Counted from the stretch's first letter, positions 15,155 through 22,062 are shown. The stretch is 22,110 bases of DNA from Treponema sp. (GCA_031255615.1 JAIRSD010000124.1:1-22110), one strand, 5' to 3'. The notes: a model not told the origin generated them from the sequence alone. A program made the numbers and translations.

Positions 15155-16525
15155 ATGCGTTATTACAGTACCCGCGGTAAATCTATCGACGCGGACTTCG
15201 CCGGGGCCGCCCTGGCCGGCCTTGCCCCCGACGGGGGGCTCTTTGTCCCCGAGGAAATACCCTCCTACCCGGCGGCGGCGCGTTCCTCCCTGGGAACCAT
15301 GGACTACCGGGATATCGCCTTTGAAACCATCAAACCCTGGGTAAAACCCTGCATACCGGACGCGGCCCTGGAAGAAATGATCCTCGCCGCCTACCCCTTC
15401 GGTGCCCCCCTGGTGGAGGCCGCAGACCGGCAGGTGCTGGAACTCTTTCACGGCCCCACCGCCGCCTTCAAGGACTTCGGGGCCCGCTTCATGGCCCGGG
15501 CTTTTTCCTACCTCCGCCGGGGAGAGGACCGGCCCCTCAGGATCCTCGTCGCCACCTCCGGCGATACCGGCGGCGCCGTGGCGGACGGCTTTTTCGGGGT
15601 GGAGGGGATCTCCGTGACCGTCCTCTACCCCAAGGGCCGGGTGAGCCCCTTGCAGGAACGGCAGATCGCCGGCCTGGGGGGAAATATCAGCGCCCTGGCG
15701 GTGGAAGGCAGCTTCGACGACTGCCAGCGCCTGGTTAAGGCCGCCCTCGGGGAGGCCGAACTCAAAAAACGCCTTAACCTGTCCTCCGCCAATTCGATCA
15801 ATGTGTCCCGGCTCATCCCCCAGGCCGCCTACTACGCCGCCGCCGCCGGCAGGGCCCTGGCCGGCCTCTGCGATCCCCCGGGGGAGGCCAGCCCCCGGAT
15901 CCCCGGCGCGGACCGGCGGGCCGCCCTCCCGCCCGCCGCCTGCCGGGTGCGGAAGGGAGAACCCCTCAGCCTGGCGGTCCCCTCCGGAAACTTCGGCAAC
16001 CTTACCGCCGGCATCTATGCCTGGAAGATGGGGGCCCCCGTCAAACGCTTTGTAGCGGCCACCAATATCAACAGAACCGTCCCCGACTACCTGGAAAGCG
16101 GGGACTACCAGGTCCGTCCTTCCCGGGCCACCATCTCCAACGCCATGGACGTAGGGGCCCCCAGCAACTTTGAACGCATGGCCGCCCACCTCTCCTGGGC
16201 GGAAATGAAAGAGGTCCTCCTGGGCGCCTCCGTCACCGACGAAGAAACCCGGAAAACCATCCACGCCGTCTTCGAAGCCTCGGGCTATTTCCTGGACCCC
16301 CACAGCGCCGTAGGCTGGGCCGCCGCGGACAAACTCCTGGCCGCCGGCCTCATTTCCGGCCCCCTGGGGATCCTCTCCACCGCCCACCCCGCAAAATTCG
16401 CGGAAACCGTAGAACCCCTCTGCGGCCCCGTCCCCGTCCCCCCCTCCCTCGCCGCTGCCATGGAGCGCAGCCCCCAAAGCCGCGTCATCCCCCCGGAACT
16501 CTCCGCCCTCCGGGAGACCCTCTAA
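15155..16525 (+). CDS. thrC: Threonine synthase
   Basis: The 456-residue protein begins MRYYSTRGKSIDADFAGAAL, a typical threonine synthase N-terminus. Lys106 in TAAFKDFGARFMA binds PLP, and ATSGDTGGAVADGF (from about residue 133) holds the phosphate. Later blocks such as AVPSGNFGNLTAG and DVGAPSNFERM fit the family. It converts O-phosphohomoserine to threonine and phosphate in the cytoplasm. The ATG at 15155 has GGAG 5 bases upstream; the frame stays open to 15050 but that extension is Arg/Pro-rich and lacks a start signal. Residues about 236-267 are an extra Pro/Ala/Arg-rich loop, between AAYYAAAAGRA and LAVPSGNFG, where relatives have only a short turn. The DNA there contains an 8-bp hairpin stem. 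No other threonine genes are adjacent. Confidence 0.92.
   Translation: MRYYSTRGKSIDADFAGAALAGLAPDGGLFVPEEIPSYPAAARSSLGTMDYRDIAFETIKPWVKPCIPDAALEEMILAAYPFGAPLVEAADRQVLELFHGPTAAFKDFGARFMARAFSYLRRGEDRPLRILVATSGDTGGAVADGFFGVEGISVTVLYPKGRVSPLQERQIAGLGGNISALAVEGSFDDCQRLVKAALGEAELKKRLNLSSANSINVSRLIPQAAYYAAAAGRALAGLCDPPGEASPRIPGADRRAALPPAACRVRKGEPLSLAVPSGNFGNLTAGIYAWKMGAPVKRFVAATNINRTVPDYLESGDYQVRPSRATISNAMDVGAPSNFERMAAHLSWAEMKEVLLGASVTDEETRKTIHAVFEASGYFLDPHSAVGWAAADKLLAAGLISGPLGILSTAHPAKFAETVEPLCGPVPVPPSLAAAMERSPQSRVIPPELSALRETL
15914..15938 (+). repeat. Hairpin inside the thrC loop insertion
   Basis: CGGCGGGC (15914-15921) pairs with GCCCGCCG (15931-15938) around CGCCCTCCC, within the codons of the extra loop of threonine synthase. 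It resembles the GC-rich intergenic hairpins in composition. Confidence 0.5.
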
Positions 16526-16562
16526 AATACCCGCGCCCCTGTTCGCGGCGGCCCAAAAAGTC

Positions 16563-16588
16563 TGTTCGGAAGCCCCGGTTTCCGAACA
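16563..16588. repeat. TTGTTCGGAAAC-family hairpin after thrC
   Basis: TGTTCGGAA (16563-16571) pairs perfectly with TTCCGAACA (16580-16588). The loop GCCCCGGT differs from the ACTGAAGT of other copies, while the stem is kept. Confidence 0.7.
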
Positions 16589-16653
16589 AGCCCCCCCCGA
16601 CAGACAGCGGCGCCGAATCCAAAAAACGACGGTCCGCGTATCAGGTTTCTTTT

Positions 16654-16811
16654 GGGCGCATCCCCGCCTCCGGCGGGGACCGGGCTATCCGCTTAAATCC
16701 TTTTGCCCGGCGGACCGGGCAAAAGGATACCGCTCCTATCCCTTGCGCGGGCGAAAGCCGCGCAAGGCGCGGCTTTCGCCTGTCGAAAATCCGCGTCCCT
16801 GCGGATTTTCG
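16654..16811 (+). repeat. Multi-hairpin repeat, copy 5
   Basis: In order: GGGCGCAT (16654-16661); hairpin 1, TCCCCGCC-TCC-GGCGGGGA (16661-16679); CCGGGCTATCCGCT (16680-16693); hairpin 2, perfect 14 bp, ATCCTTTTGCCCGG/CCGGGCAAAAGGAT (16697-16728); CCGCTCCTATCCCTTGCGC (16730-16748); hairpin 3, perfect 14 bp, GGCGAAAGCCGCGC/GCGCGGCTTTCGCC (16750-16780); hairpin 4, perfect 11 bp, CGAAAATCCGC/GCGGATTTTCG (16784-16811). Confidence 0.85.
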
Positions 16812-17018
16812 CCTTTGGAGTTTCTAAACGCCTGTTGTTCGCGGGCCGGAGTTTCGCGATCCGCCGCGAAACTCTGAAAAGGCCAATGCCGGCGGCCTGT
16901 TAATCGGCCCCCGCACCGTACAATGCTTTGATGCCCGCCCCCCTATGGGAGACGGACTTTGCGTCATAGTTTCCGGGGGATCCGGTTTTTTTGCGCCCCG
17001 CGCCAAAATCCGGAGATT

Positions 17019-17140
17019 GGGTTTGTTCAATAACCCGGTTGGTTATTGAACAAACCCTGCGAAAACGCGGGTTTCCCAAGGCAATCCACGCTTTTCTTTG
17101 TTTTTAAGCGCCTGTTGTTCAGAAACTGAAGTTCCGGCAA
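17019..17140 (+). repeat. Second copy of the A-B-C hairpin cassette
   Basis: Hairpin A is a perfect 17-bp stem (17019-17035 with 17041-17057, loop CGGTT). Hairpin B carries CCTGCGAAAACGCGGGTTTC (from 17056) and ends in CACGCTTTTC. Hairpin C, TTGTTCAGAAACTGAAGTTC, starts near 17115 and is degraded. Order, spacing and the core between A and C match 14893-15016 closely, though the hairpin A stem sequence differs. Confidence 0.75.
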
Positions 17141-17166
17141 GCGTCTCTCGCTCAGCGGCCCCGCCG

Positions 17167-19428
17167 TCAGCGCCCGCCTTTGAAGGGCCCGAAAATCGAC
17201 GGCCCCAGCGGGAGGACCCAGGCAAGGATGCGCCGCCCCAGGGGCACGGCCCGCCGGTAGGCGGCAATAAAACCGGGCCAGAGGCCCCGCATCCCCGCCA
17301 GGTCCTCCGGGCCGAAATCCGGGGCGAAACGGGCCCTGGCCTGCCCCTGGTAGAGAAGGTAGACCCAGTCCTCCGCCGCCGGAGAGTCCCCTCCCCCGGC
17401 GGCCTCGCCGCTCATCGGGGCCCCCTTTTCAAGCCCGGCCCCGCGGAGGAGGAGGCCGGTTTCCCTGGCCCACGCCGCCTCCCCTGTTCCGGCGGGCCGC
17501 CGCAGCCCCCCCAGCCGGAGCAGATGGACCGCCCGCTCCCAGAGGCGGCGGGCTTTTTTCCGCCGGTCCCGGGCCAGGCAGTAGGCGAGGGCGGGCCCCA
17601 GGCGAAAAAAGGCCCATCCCAGGACAAGGACGCAGAGCAGGGCCGGGAACCAGTACCGCCGGACCCCTTCCGCAAGGCTTCCCCGCCGGAAGGAGGACCC
17701 CTCCGTCCCGCCGGATCCTTCCCTGGCCTCCAGCCCCCCCCGGTTGCCGAAGATCTCCCGCATCAGCTTTTCAAAGAGTTCCTGGGGTACGCCGGGGGAG
17801 ATGCGGAATTCTTCCCCCTCCGCCAGGTTTTCCGTGGTGGGGTCGTACTCGATCCAGCCGTAGCCGGGGAACCAAACCTCCACCCAGGAATGGGCCATGT
17901 CGGCCCGGACGGGGTAGTAGTCAAAGGTATTGGTGGAGGGATCCAGAAAGAAACCGGCCCCGATCCGGGCGGGGATGCCCAAGGATCGGAGAAGCAGGGC
18001 GAAGGAAAAGGCGAAGTAGGAACAGTAGCCCTTTTTCGACGTAAAAAGAAAATGCCCAAGCTGATCCCCGTCCGCCGCGATTCCCGCCCGCAGGCTGTAG
18101 CGGTAGTCCCCGTATTTCAGCCATTCGTAGATCCCCTGCACCTTTTCCCAGTAACCTTCCAGGCCCTGGGTAATGTCCCCGGCGTATTCCAAAAGCCGCC
18201 GGTCTCCGCCGTAGCCGGTGTAGAGGGAATATTCGGCCCCGCTTAACTCCAGTTTTTCCGCCGAGGGGGGCCAGAGTTCCAGGTTTATAAGTTCGATGGG
18301 GATCACATCGCTGGTAAGGCTGCGGACCCCGTAGACCGATCTGAAAGAGGAGGCGTCCCAATTCCGGTAGGGAACCACCTCCACCGGCTGGTTCATGCCG
18401 ATAAAAGCCTGGGAATCGAAGTTCACCAGGTAGTATTCCTGATCGGTGATCCTGAGGGCCCGCAGCTTTTCCGCCGCCTCCCTGCCGGGAAGGCTCAGGG
18501 TCCGGTCCGGCAGACGCTGGGGGTGGTCCCGCTCGTCGTATTCATCGACCCGGAAAAAACCCTGGTCCCTGCTGTACCCGGAGAGTACGAAGCGGCGCAG
18601 AAGGATGTGGTAATCGTCGGGATCCTTCTTCACGATCAGGGCCAGATCGTCGTTCATGCTGATCTCGCTTTCCAGCTTAAGGACCTTTGAAAAATCAAAA
18701 CTGAAAAGCTGGGGTTCCAGGAGGCCCCCCCCCTGTTCCACCGCCTTCTCCTGGGAGGGGCCGATAAAAAACAGGGCCCCCAAAGCCGTTAAAAGGAACA
18801 GCGCCGCCGCCGCCCCGGCCCCTTCCCCCCGGCGGAGATTCAGTTCCGGCGGCAGGGAACGGATCAGGGCCGCCAGTTCCAGGAAGGCCGCCAGGGCGAA
18901 GACGGCGATCATCAACACCGGCCAACGGTAGGGTTCCACATCCCTGGTATGGGCGAGGCTGTAAATAAGAAGGAGGACAAGGAAATCCACCCCGATGCCG
19001 GCCCGCAGGATCTTCCGGGAGCGGAGGGAAAAATAGCCGCTGAAGGCGGCCCAGTAGTAGGGAACCAGGAAGACGAAGGCGTTGCGGTCGTAGTCCAGGA
19101 GCAGGCCGTCCAGCGCCGCCGCCGCGTCCCGGGGGCCGGAGACAAAGAACCGGGGCAGGCTGATGAGGATCCGCAGGCCGAAGGGCAGGAGGGCCGGGAC
19201 GGCAAGTCCGGCGACGGTTTCCCTTATGCTCCGGCCCCTTCCCGGTTCCGCCGTCCGGGGCCCCCGCTCCCGGGGGAATTTCCAGCCCCGAAGGAGGGGG
19301 GGAATAAGGAAGGCCCCCAGCAGGGCCCCGGCGAAGACTCCCTTGTCCGCCAGATCCCCGGCCAGGAGGGCCAGTTGGCCCAGGATAAGGAACAGGGCCC
19401 CGGAGCGGAGGGCCAGGGCCGCCTTCAC
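17167..19428 (-). CDS. Membrane-anchored transglutaminase-like protein
   Basis: The 753-residue protein has several hydrophobic segments in residues 1-215, then an extracytoplasmic region with a transglutaminase-like core: Cys469 in KKGYCSYFAFSFALLLRSLG, His513 in MAHSWVEVWF and Asp529 in EYDPTT, the expected triad. A further membrane helix follows at about 590-612 and then a charged C-terminal region resembling DUF4129. This matches the TgpA-like proteins that accompany MoxR and DUF58 genes. They probably act on peptides or cross-links at the envelope. The GTG start at 19428 overlaps the DUF58 stop codon (GTGA), so translation is coupled, and this is the last gene of the operon. Substrate is unknown for most members. 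Confidence 0.85.
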   Translation of the reverse strand: MKAALALRSGALFLILGQLALLAGDLADKGVFAGALLGAFLIPPLLRGWKFPRERGPRTAEPGRGRSIRETVAGLAVPALLPFGLRILISLPRFFVSGPRDAAAALDGLLLDYDRNAFVFLVPYYWAAFSGYFSLRSRKILRAGIGVDFLVLLLIYSLAHTRDVEPYRWPVLMIAVFALAAFLELAALIRSLPPELNLRRGEGAGAAAALFLLTALGALFFIGPSQEKAVEQGGGLLEPQLFSFDFSKVLKLESEISMNDDLALIVKKDPDDYHILLRRFVLSGYSRDQGFFRVDEYDERDHPQRLPDRTLSLPGREAAEKLRALRITDQEYYLVNFDSQAFIGMNQPVEVVPYRNWDASSFRSVYGVRSLTSDVIPIELINLELWPPSAEKLELSGAEYSLYTGYGGDRRLLEYAGDITQGLEGYWEKVQGIYEWLKYGDYRYSLRAGIAADGDQLGHFLFTSKKGYCSYFAFSFALLLRSLGIPARIGAGFFLDPSTNTFDYYPVRADMAHSWVEVWFPGYGWIEYDPTTENLAEGEEFRISPGVPQELFEKLMREIFGNRGGLEAREGSGGTEGSSFRRGSLAEGVRRYWFPALLCVLVLGWAFFRLGPALAYCLARDRRKKARRLWERAVHLLRLGGLRRPAGTGEAAWARETGLLLRGAGLEKGAPMSGEAAGGGDSPAAEDWVYLLYQGQARARFAPDFGPEDLAGMRGLWPGFIAAYRRAVPLGRRILAWVLPLGPSIFGPFKGGR

Positions 19429-20891
19429 GGGGCCCCCTCCTCCGGCCCGCCGGGAGGGACCGCCATGGCGAAGGCCCGGATTCCCCCCCGTGCGCCGTAA
19501 AGCCGGGCGCAGCTTTCCGCGATCTCCCGCAGGGAGGGTTCCTGGTAGACAAAGACGATGTCGCAGGGCGGGGCCTCCCCCGAATCCCGGGCGGCCAGGC
19601 GGGAGAGGAAGCGGTCCAGGGCCCCGCCGCCGGCGGTGGTCCGGGGCAGGGCCAGGACGCAGGTCCCCCGCCCCGCGGCGGGAAGCTCCGGCAAGGGCCC
19701 CGCCGCCCCGGCGGAACTCCGCCGTCCCTTACGGGGGCCCCCTTCCCCGCCGGACAGGGGAAGGGCGGCGGGCCAGGCCAGGGCCTGGGCGAGTTCCCCG
19801 GCGTCCCCGCTCCCGAGGGACCCGCCGGTATAACCGGCCAGAATATCCATGCCCCGGCCCCCCAGATCCAGGCAGAGGGCCAATAGCTGGGCGCAGAGCA
19901 GGTCCACTCCCTCCCGGGCGGCGCGGGGATTAAAGAGGGCGGGATCCGCCTCCGTATCCGCCAGGACCAGGATCTGGGAACGGGGCGGCGGTTCGGCCTC
20001 CCCTTCCCGGACAAAGAGGGAATCGGCGGGGCCGTGGCTGTAGAGCTTCCAGTTGATCCGCCGGGGATCGTCTCCGGGGATGTAGGGCCGGTGGCTGATA
20101 AGGTCGTCGGTCCGCCGGTAGCGGGCCCCCCCCCGGTGTTCCCGGCCCCCGGTCCGGGGGTGGAGGCTCGGGGCATCCTCCGCGGGACGGGGGCTTACCA
20201 GGACCCGGACTTCCTCGTCCGGGGGCAGGGGCCAGGAAAAGTCGAGGATCCCGAAGGCGTCGAAGATCGCCAGTTCGTCCCCCCCGGCGTAATAGGCCCC
20301 CCGCAGGGGAAAAACCAGGAAGGAGGGAGGGGCGGCCCGAAGGGAAGGGGGCCCGGCAAGTTTGCCGGACCGGGCGGGGCCGGTAAGCCCGGCAGCCTCC
20401 GCGGACCCGGAGGGGCCGGCGGGATCGAGGATATGGTCAAGGCGGCGGCCGTCCCTGGTTTCCAGCCGCAGCCGGCAGCGGATCAGGATTCCCGGAATCC
20501 GGGGGAAAGACCCCCGCCGGCCCCCGGAAAGGACTATCTCCGCCGCCTCCCCCGCCGCGACGGACCGGGGCGCCGCCTGGATCCTCAGGGCCGGAACCTT
20601 CCCCCGGTGGATCAGGGCGGCGGCAAAGCCCAGGATGAGGCAGTAGGCCAGGACCGAAAGGAGGATCGTCCCCAGCAGGATCAGGGCCAGCTCCTGCCGC
20701 AGATTCCCGGTGAAAAAGGCGGCGGCGGCGATGAAAAGCAGGAACCCGCCGCTGGGGCTTAAGCGCAGCCGGGGCAGGAGCGGGGTTTTAGGGGCGGAGC
20801 CCCTAGGAGGGGGGGTAGTGGAGGACCAAGCGGAGGGGGCGGAACGAGGGGGGGGCTCCCCCCACATGCCCTCCATATCCTCCTCCGCCAT
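19425..20891 (-). CDS. DUF58-domain protein, partner of MoxR ATPase
   Basis: The protein has about 488 residues from the chosen ATG. Two hydrophobic helices lie near residues 48-92 (SGGFLLFIAAAAFFTG and LALILLGTILLSVLAYCLIL). Further on it has YRRTDDLISHRPYIPGDDPR then RINWKLYS, the DUF58 signature. DUF58 proteins are membrane-linked, often vWA-like partners of MoxR chaperone ATPases. The frame is open back to 20966 inside moxR. I chose the first ATG after the moxR stop (20891); the ATG at 20876 has the better ribosome binding site (GGAGG, 5 bases) and is equally possible. The N-terminal 45 residues are Pro/Ser/Arg-rich and coded by palindromic GC-rich DNA. Two more Gly/Pro-rich linkers occur in the body. 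The stop overlaps the next start by four bases. Confidence 0.82.
   Translation of the reverse strand: MAEEDMEGMWGEPPPRSAPSAWSSTTPPPRGSAPKTPLLPRLRLSPSGGFLLFIAAAAFFTGNLRQELALILLGTILLSVLAYCLILGFAAALIHRGKVPALRIQAAPRSVAAGEAAEIVLSGGRRGSFPRIPGILIRCRLRLETRDGRRLDHILDPAGPSGSAEAAGLTGPARSGKLAGPPSLRAAPPSFLVFPLRGAYYAGGDELAIFDAFGILDFSWPLPPDEEVRVLVSPRPAEDAPSLHPRTGGREHRGGARYRRTDDLISHRPYIPGDDPRRINWKLYSHGPADSLFVREGEAEPPPRSQILVLADTEADPALFNPRAAREGVDLLCAQLLALCLDLGGRGMDILAGYTGGSLGSGDAGELAQALAWPAALPLSGGEGGPRKGRRSSAGAAGPLPELPAAGRGTCVLALPRTTAGGGALDRFLSRLAARDSGEAPPCDIVFVYQEPSLREIAESCARLYGARGGIRAFAMAVPPGGPEEGAP
20353..20368 (-). repeat. Hairpin within a DUF58 linker
   Basis: CCGGCAA (20353-20359) pairs with TTGCCGG (20362-20368) with only two bases between. 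It lies in codons for a Gly/Pro/Ala-rich linker (GLTGPARSGKLAGPPS). Confidence 0.45.
20789..20866 (-). repeat. Palindromic GC-rich segment coding the DUF58 N-terminus
   Basis: TAGGGGC-GGA-GCCCCTA (20789-20805) is a perfect 7-bp hairpin with a three-base loop. About 45 bases on there is a GGGGGG-CT-CCCCCC inverted run (around 20852-20866). Both fall in codons for the Pro/Arg-rich N-terminus. Confidence 0.55.
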
Positions 20892-20916
20892 ACGCTTTTT
20901 CCCCAGGACGGACCCC

Positions 20917-21876
20917 TTAGGGGGTTTTGATTCCTTCGAGTCGGGCAAGACAGATCTCCCGGACAAGTTTGGCCCCCTGGATCCGGGGGTCCCGGGTTTT
21001 AAGCCGGTGGGCCAGCACCGGGGCGGCCAGGGTCCCCAGGTCCTCGTCGGTCACATAGGCCCTTCCCCGCACCAGGGCCAGGGCGCGGGCGGCTTCCAGC
21101 AGGTGCAGGGCGGCCCGGGGACTCGCCCCCAGGGTAAAGCCCCGGTGAATCCGGGTGTCCCGGACCGTGTCGGCAAGCGCCTCCTTAAGGGCGGGGTGGC
21201 AGAAGACCAGGGCCGCGGCCTCCCGGGCGGCCATGAATTCCCCCGGTCCGCAGACAGGTTCCAGGCCGGCCAGGGCCTTTTCCGAAGGATTGTCGTCAAG
21301 GATGGAAAGCTCCGCCTCCCGGCTGGGGTAGCCCAGGGAAAGCCGCATCATGAAGCGGTCAAGCTGGGCCGCGGGCAGGGGGAAGGTCCCCTCGCTTTCG
21401 ACGGGGTTTTCCGTGGCGATAACGAAAAAAGGTTCCGGGGGCCGGTGGGTCGCCGCGCCGATAGTCACCTGCCGCTCCGCCATCACCTCCAGCAGGGCGG
21501 ACTGGACCTTGGGCGTGGTCCGGTTGATCTCGTCGGCCAGCACGATGTTCGCCAGCACCGGACCCGGGACAAAACGAAAACGCCGGGTCTTGGGGTCGAA
21601 CACGTCCACCCCGGTAATGTCGTAGGGGAGCAGGTCCGGGGTAAACTGAATCCGCTTAAAAACAAGCCCCTTCCGCCCCCCGCCGATGAGCCTGGCGAAG
21701 GTCTTGGCCACCGTCGTCTTTCCCAAACCCGGATTGTCCTCGATAAGCACGTGGCCCCCCGCCAGAATCGCCGCCACAAGGAGTTCCAGAAATTCCCGCT
21801 TCCCCCGGATAATCCGGGAGGCCCCTTCCACCAGGGCCGCCGCCGTGGAGGAGGCCGGGGCTTCCGCTTCTACCAT
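20917..21876 (-). CDS. moxR: MoxR-family AAA+ ATPase
   Basis: The protein has 319 residues from the ATG at 21876. Walker A is EDNPGLGKT (residues 46-54), Walker B IVLADE (111-116), and the sensor region IATENP (153-158). RIQFTPDLLPYDITG and the C-terminal lid with GASPRAALHLLEAARA are typical of MoxR. MoxR ATPases act as chaperones that activate vWA or DUF58 partners, and the DUF58 gene follows directly. A longer frame from a GTG at 21930 is possible, but its extra 18 residues do not resemble the family and its ribosome binding site is too close. The chosen ATG has no Shine-Dalgarno but has a -10-like TATGCT six bases upstream, which would give a leaderless message. First gene of a three-gene operon. 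Confidence 0.88.
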   Translation of the reverse strand: MVEAEAPASSTAAALVEGASRIIRGKREFLELLVAAILAGGHVLIEDNPGLGKTTVAKTFARLIGGGRKGLVFKRIQFTPDLLPYDITGVDVFDPKTRRFRFVPGPVLANIVLADEINRTTPKVQSALLEVMAERQVTIGAATHRPPEPFFVIATENPVESEGTFPLPAAQLDRFMMRLSLGYPSREAELSILDDNPSEKALAGLEPVCGPGEFMAAREAAALVFCHPALKEALADTVRDTRIHRGFTLGASPRAALHLLEAARALALVRGRAYVTDEDLGTLAAPVLAHRLKTRDPRIQGAKLVREICLARLEGIKTP

Positions 21877-21891
21877 GGGGGGAGCATAGCA
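21877..21891 (-). promoter_or_regulatory. Possible extended -10 giving a leaderless moxR message
   Basis: On the minus strand TGCTATGCT (TATGCT at 21888-21883, with TG before it) is followed by six C and then the ATG at 21876. The start point would fall on the ATG. No -35 box is recognisable. Confidence 0.35.
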
Positions 21892-21984
21892 CAGAAGCCG
21901 GGGCCTGGGGAGGGATCGCGCCGCCGCCACCGCTCCCAGGGTCCTTGCCGGGTCCGAAGAATCAGATAAGGGGGGCGGGCCCGC

Positions 21985-22062
21985 CGCCGGGTAGAACCGG
22001 GCGGTTACCCGCCCGGAACCCCCACAGACCCGGACGTGCCCAATTAAGGCATCCGGTTCTTC
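21985..22062 (-). ncRNA. Probable 3' end of a group II intron (domain V and VI), cut by the window edge
   Basis: On the minus strand 22059-22027 reads GAACCGGATGCC, a loop TTAATT, then GGGCACGTCCGGGTC. This folds as a domain V-like hairpin: CCGGA pairs with TCCGG, a two-base CG bulge follows on the 3' side, then TGCC pairs with GGCA. Next comes GTGGGGG and a perfect 8-bp hairpin CCGGGCGG-GTAA-CCGCCCGG (22016-21997), where domain VI would lie, ending near TTCTACCC. In such introns these follow the reverse transcriptase gene, which would lie beyond the right edge; only a short frame ending PYPRIVHSYV (22110 to 22081, TAA next) is visible and I cannot identify it. The triad position reads AAC rather than the usual AGC or CGC, so this copy may be dead. 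Confidence 0.5.

Larger units (their letters stand above)
16526..17166. other. Long intergenic region between convergent thrC and the transglutaminase operon
   Basis: No intact gene is seen. It holds a TTGTTCGGAAAC hairpin (16563-16588), multi-hairpin repeat copy 5 (16654-16811), a hairpin around 16850-16875 (GGAGTTTCGCG with CGCGAAACTC), and the second A-B-C hairpin cassette (17019-17140). Between them 16919-16969 has TACAAT, six bases, then an ATG opening only 12 codons (MPAPLWETDFAS) before TAG; this may be a fragment of a lost gene. Confidence 0.6.

Noticed and set aside
15065..16477. 470-codon minus-strand frame opposite thrC
   Set aside because: Gly-rich shadow with no domain, while thrC is certain on the plus strand.
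2236..16811. CRISPR array or tandem repeat locus
   Set aside because: The repeats are far apart, in both orientations and internally palindromic with varied stems; there is no regular repeat-spacer pattern or cas gene.
16931..16969. Small gene MPAPLWETDFAS after a -10-like box
   Set aside because: Only 12 codons, no ribosome binding site and no family; kept only as a possible gene fragment.
18695..20176. 493-codon minus-strand frame in a different phase over the DUF58/transglutaminase junction
   Set aside because: Pro/Gly/Arg low-complexity translation overlapping two well-supported genes.
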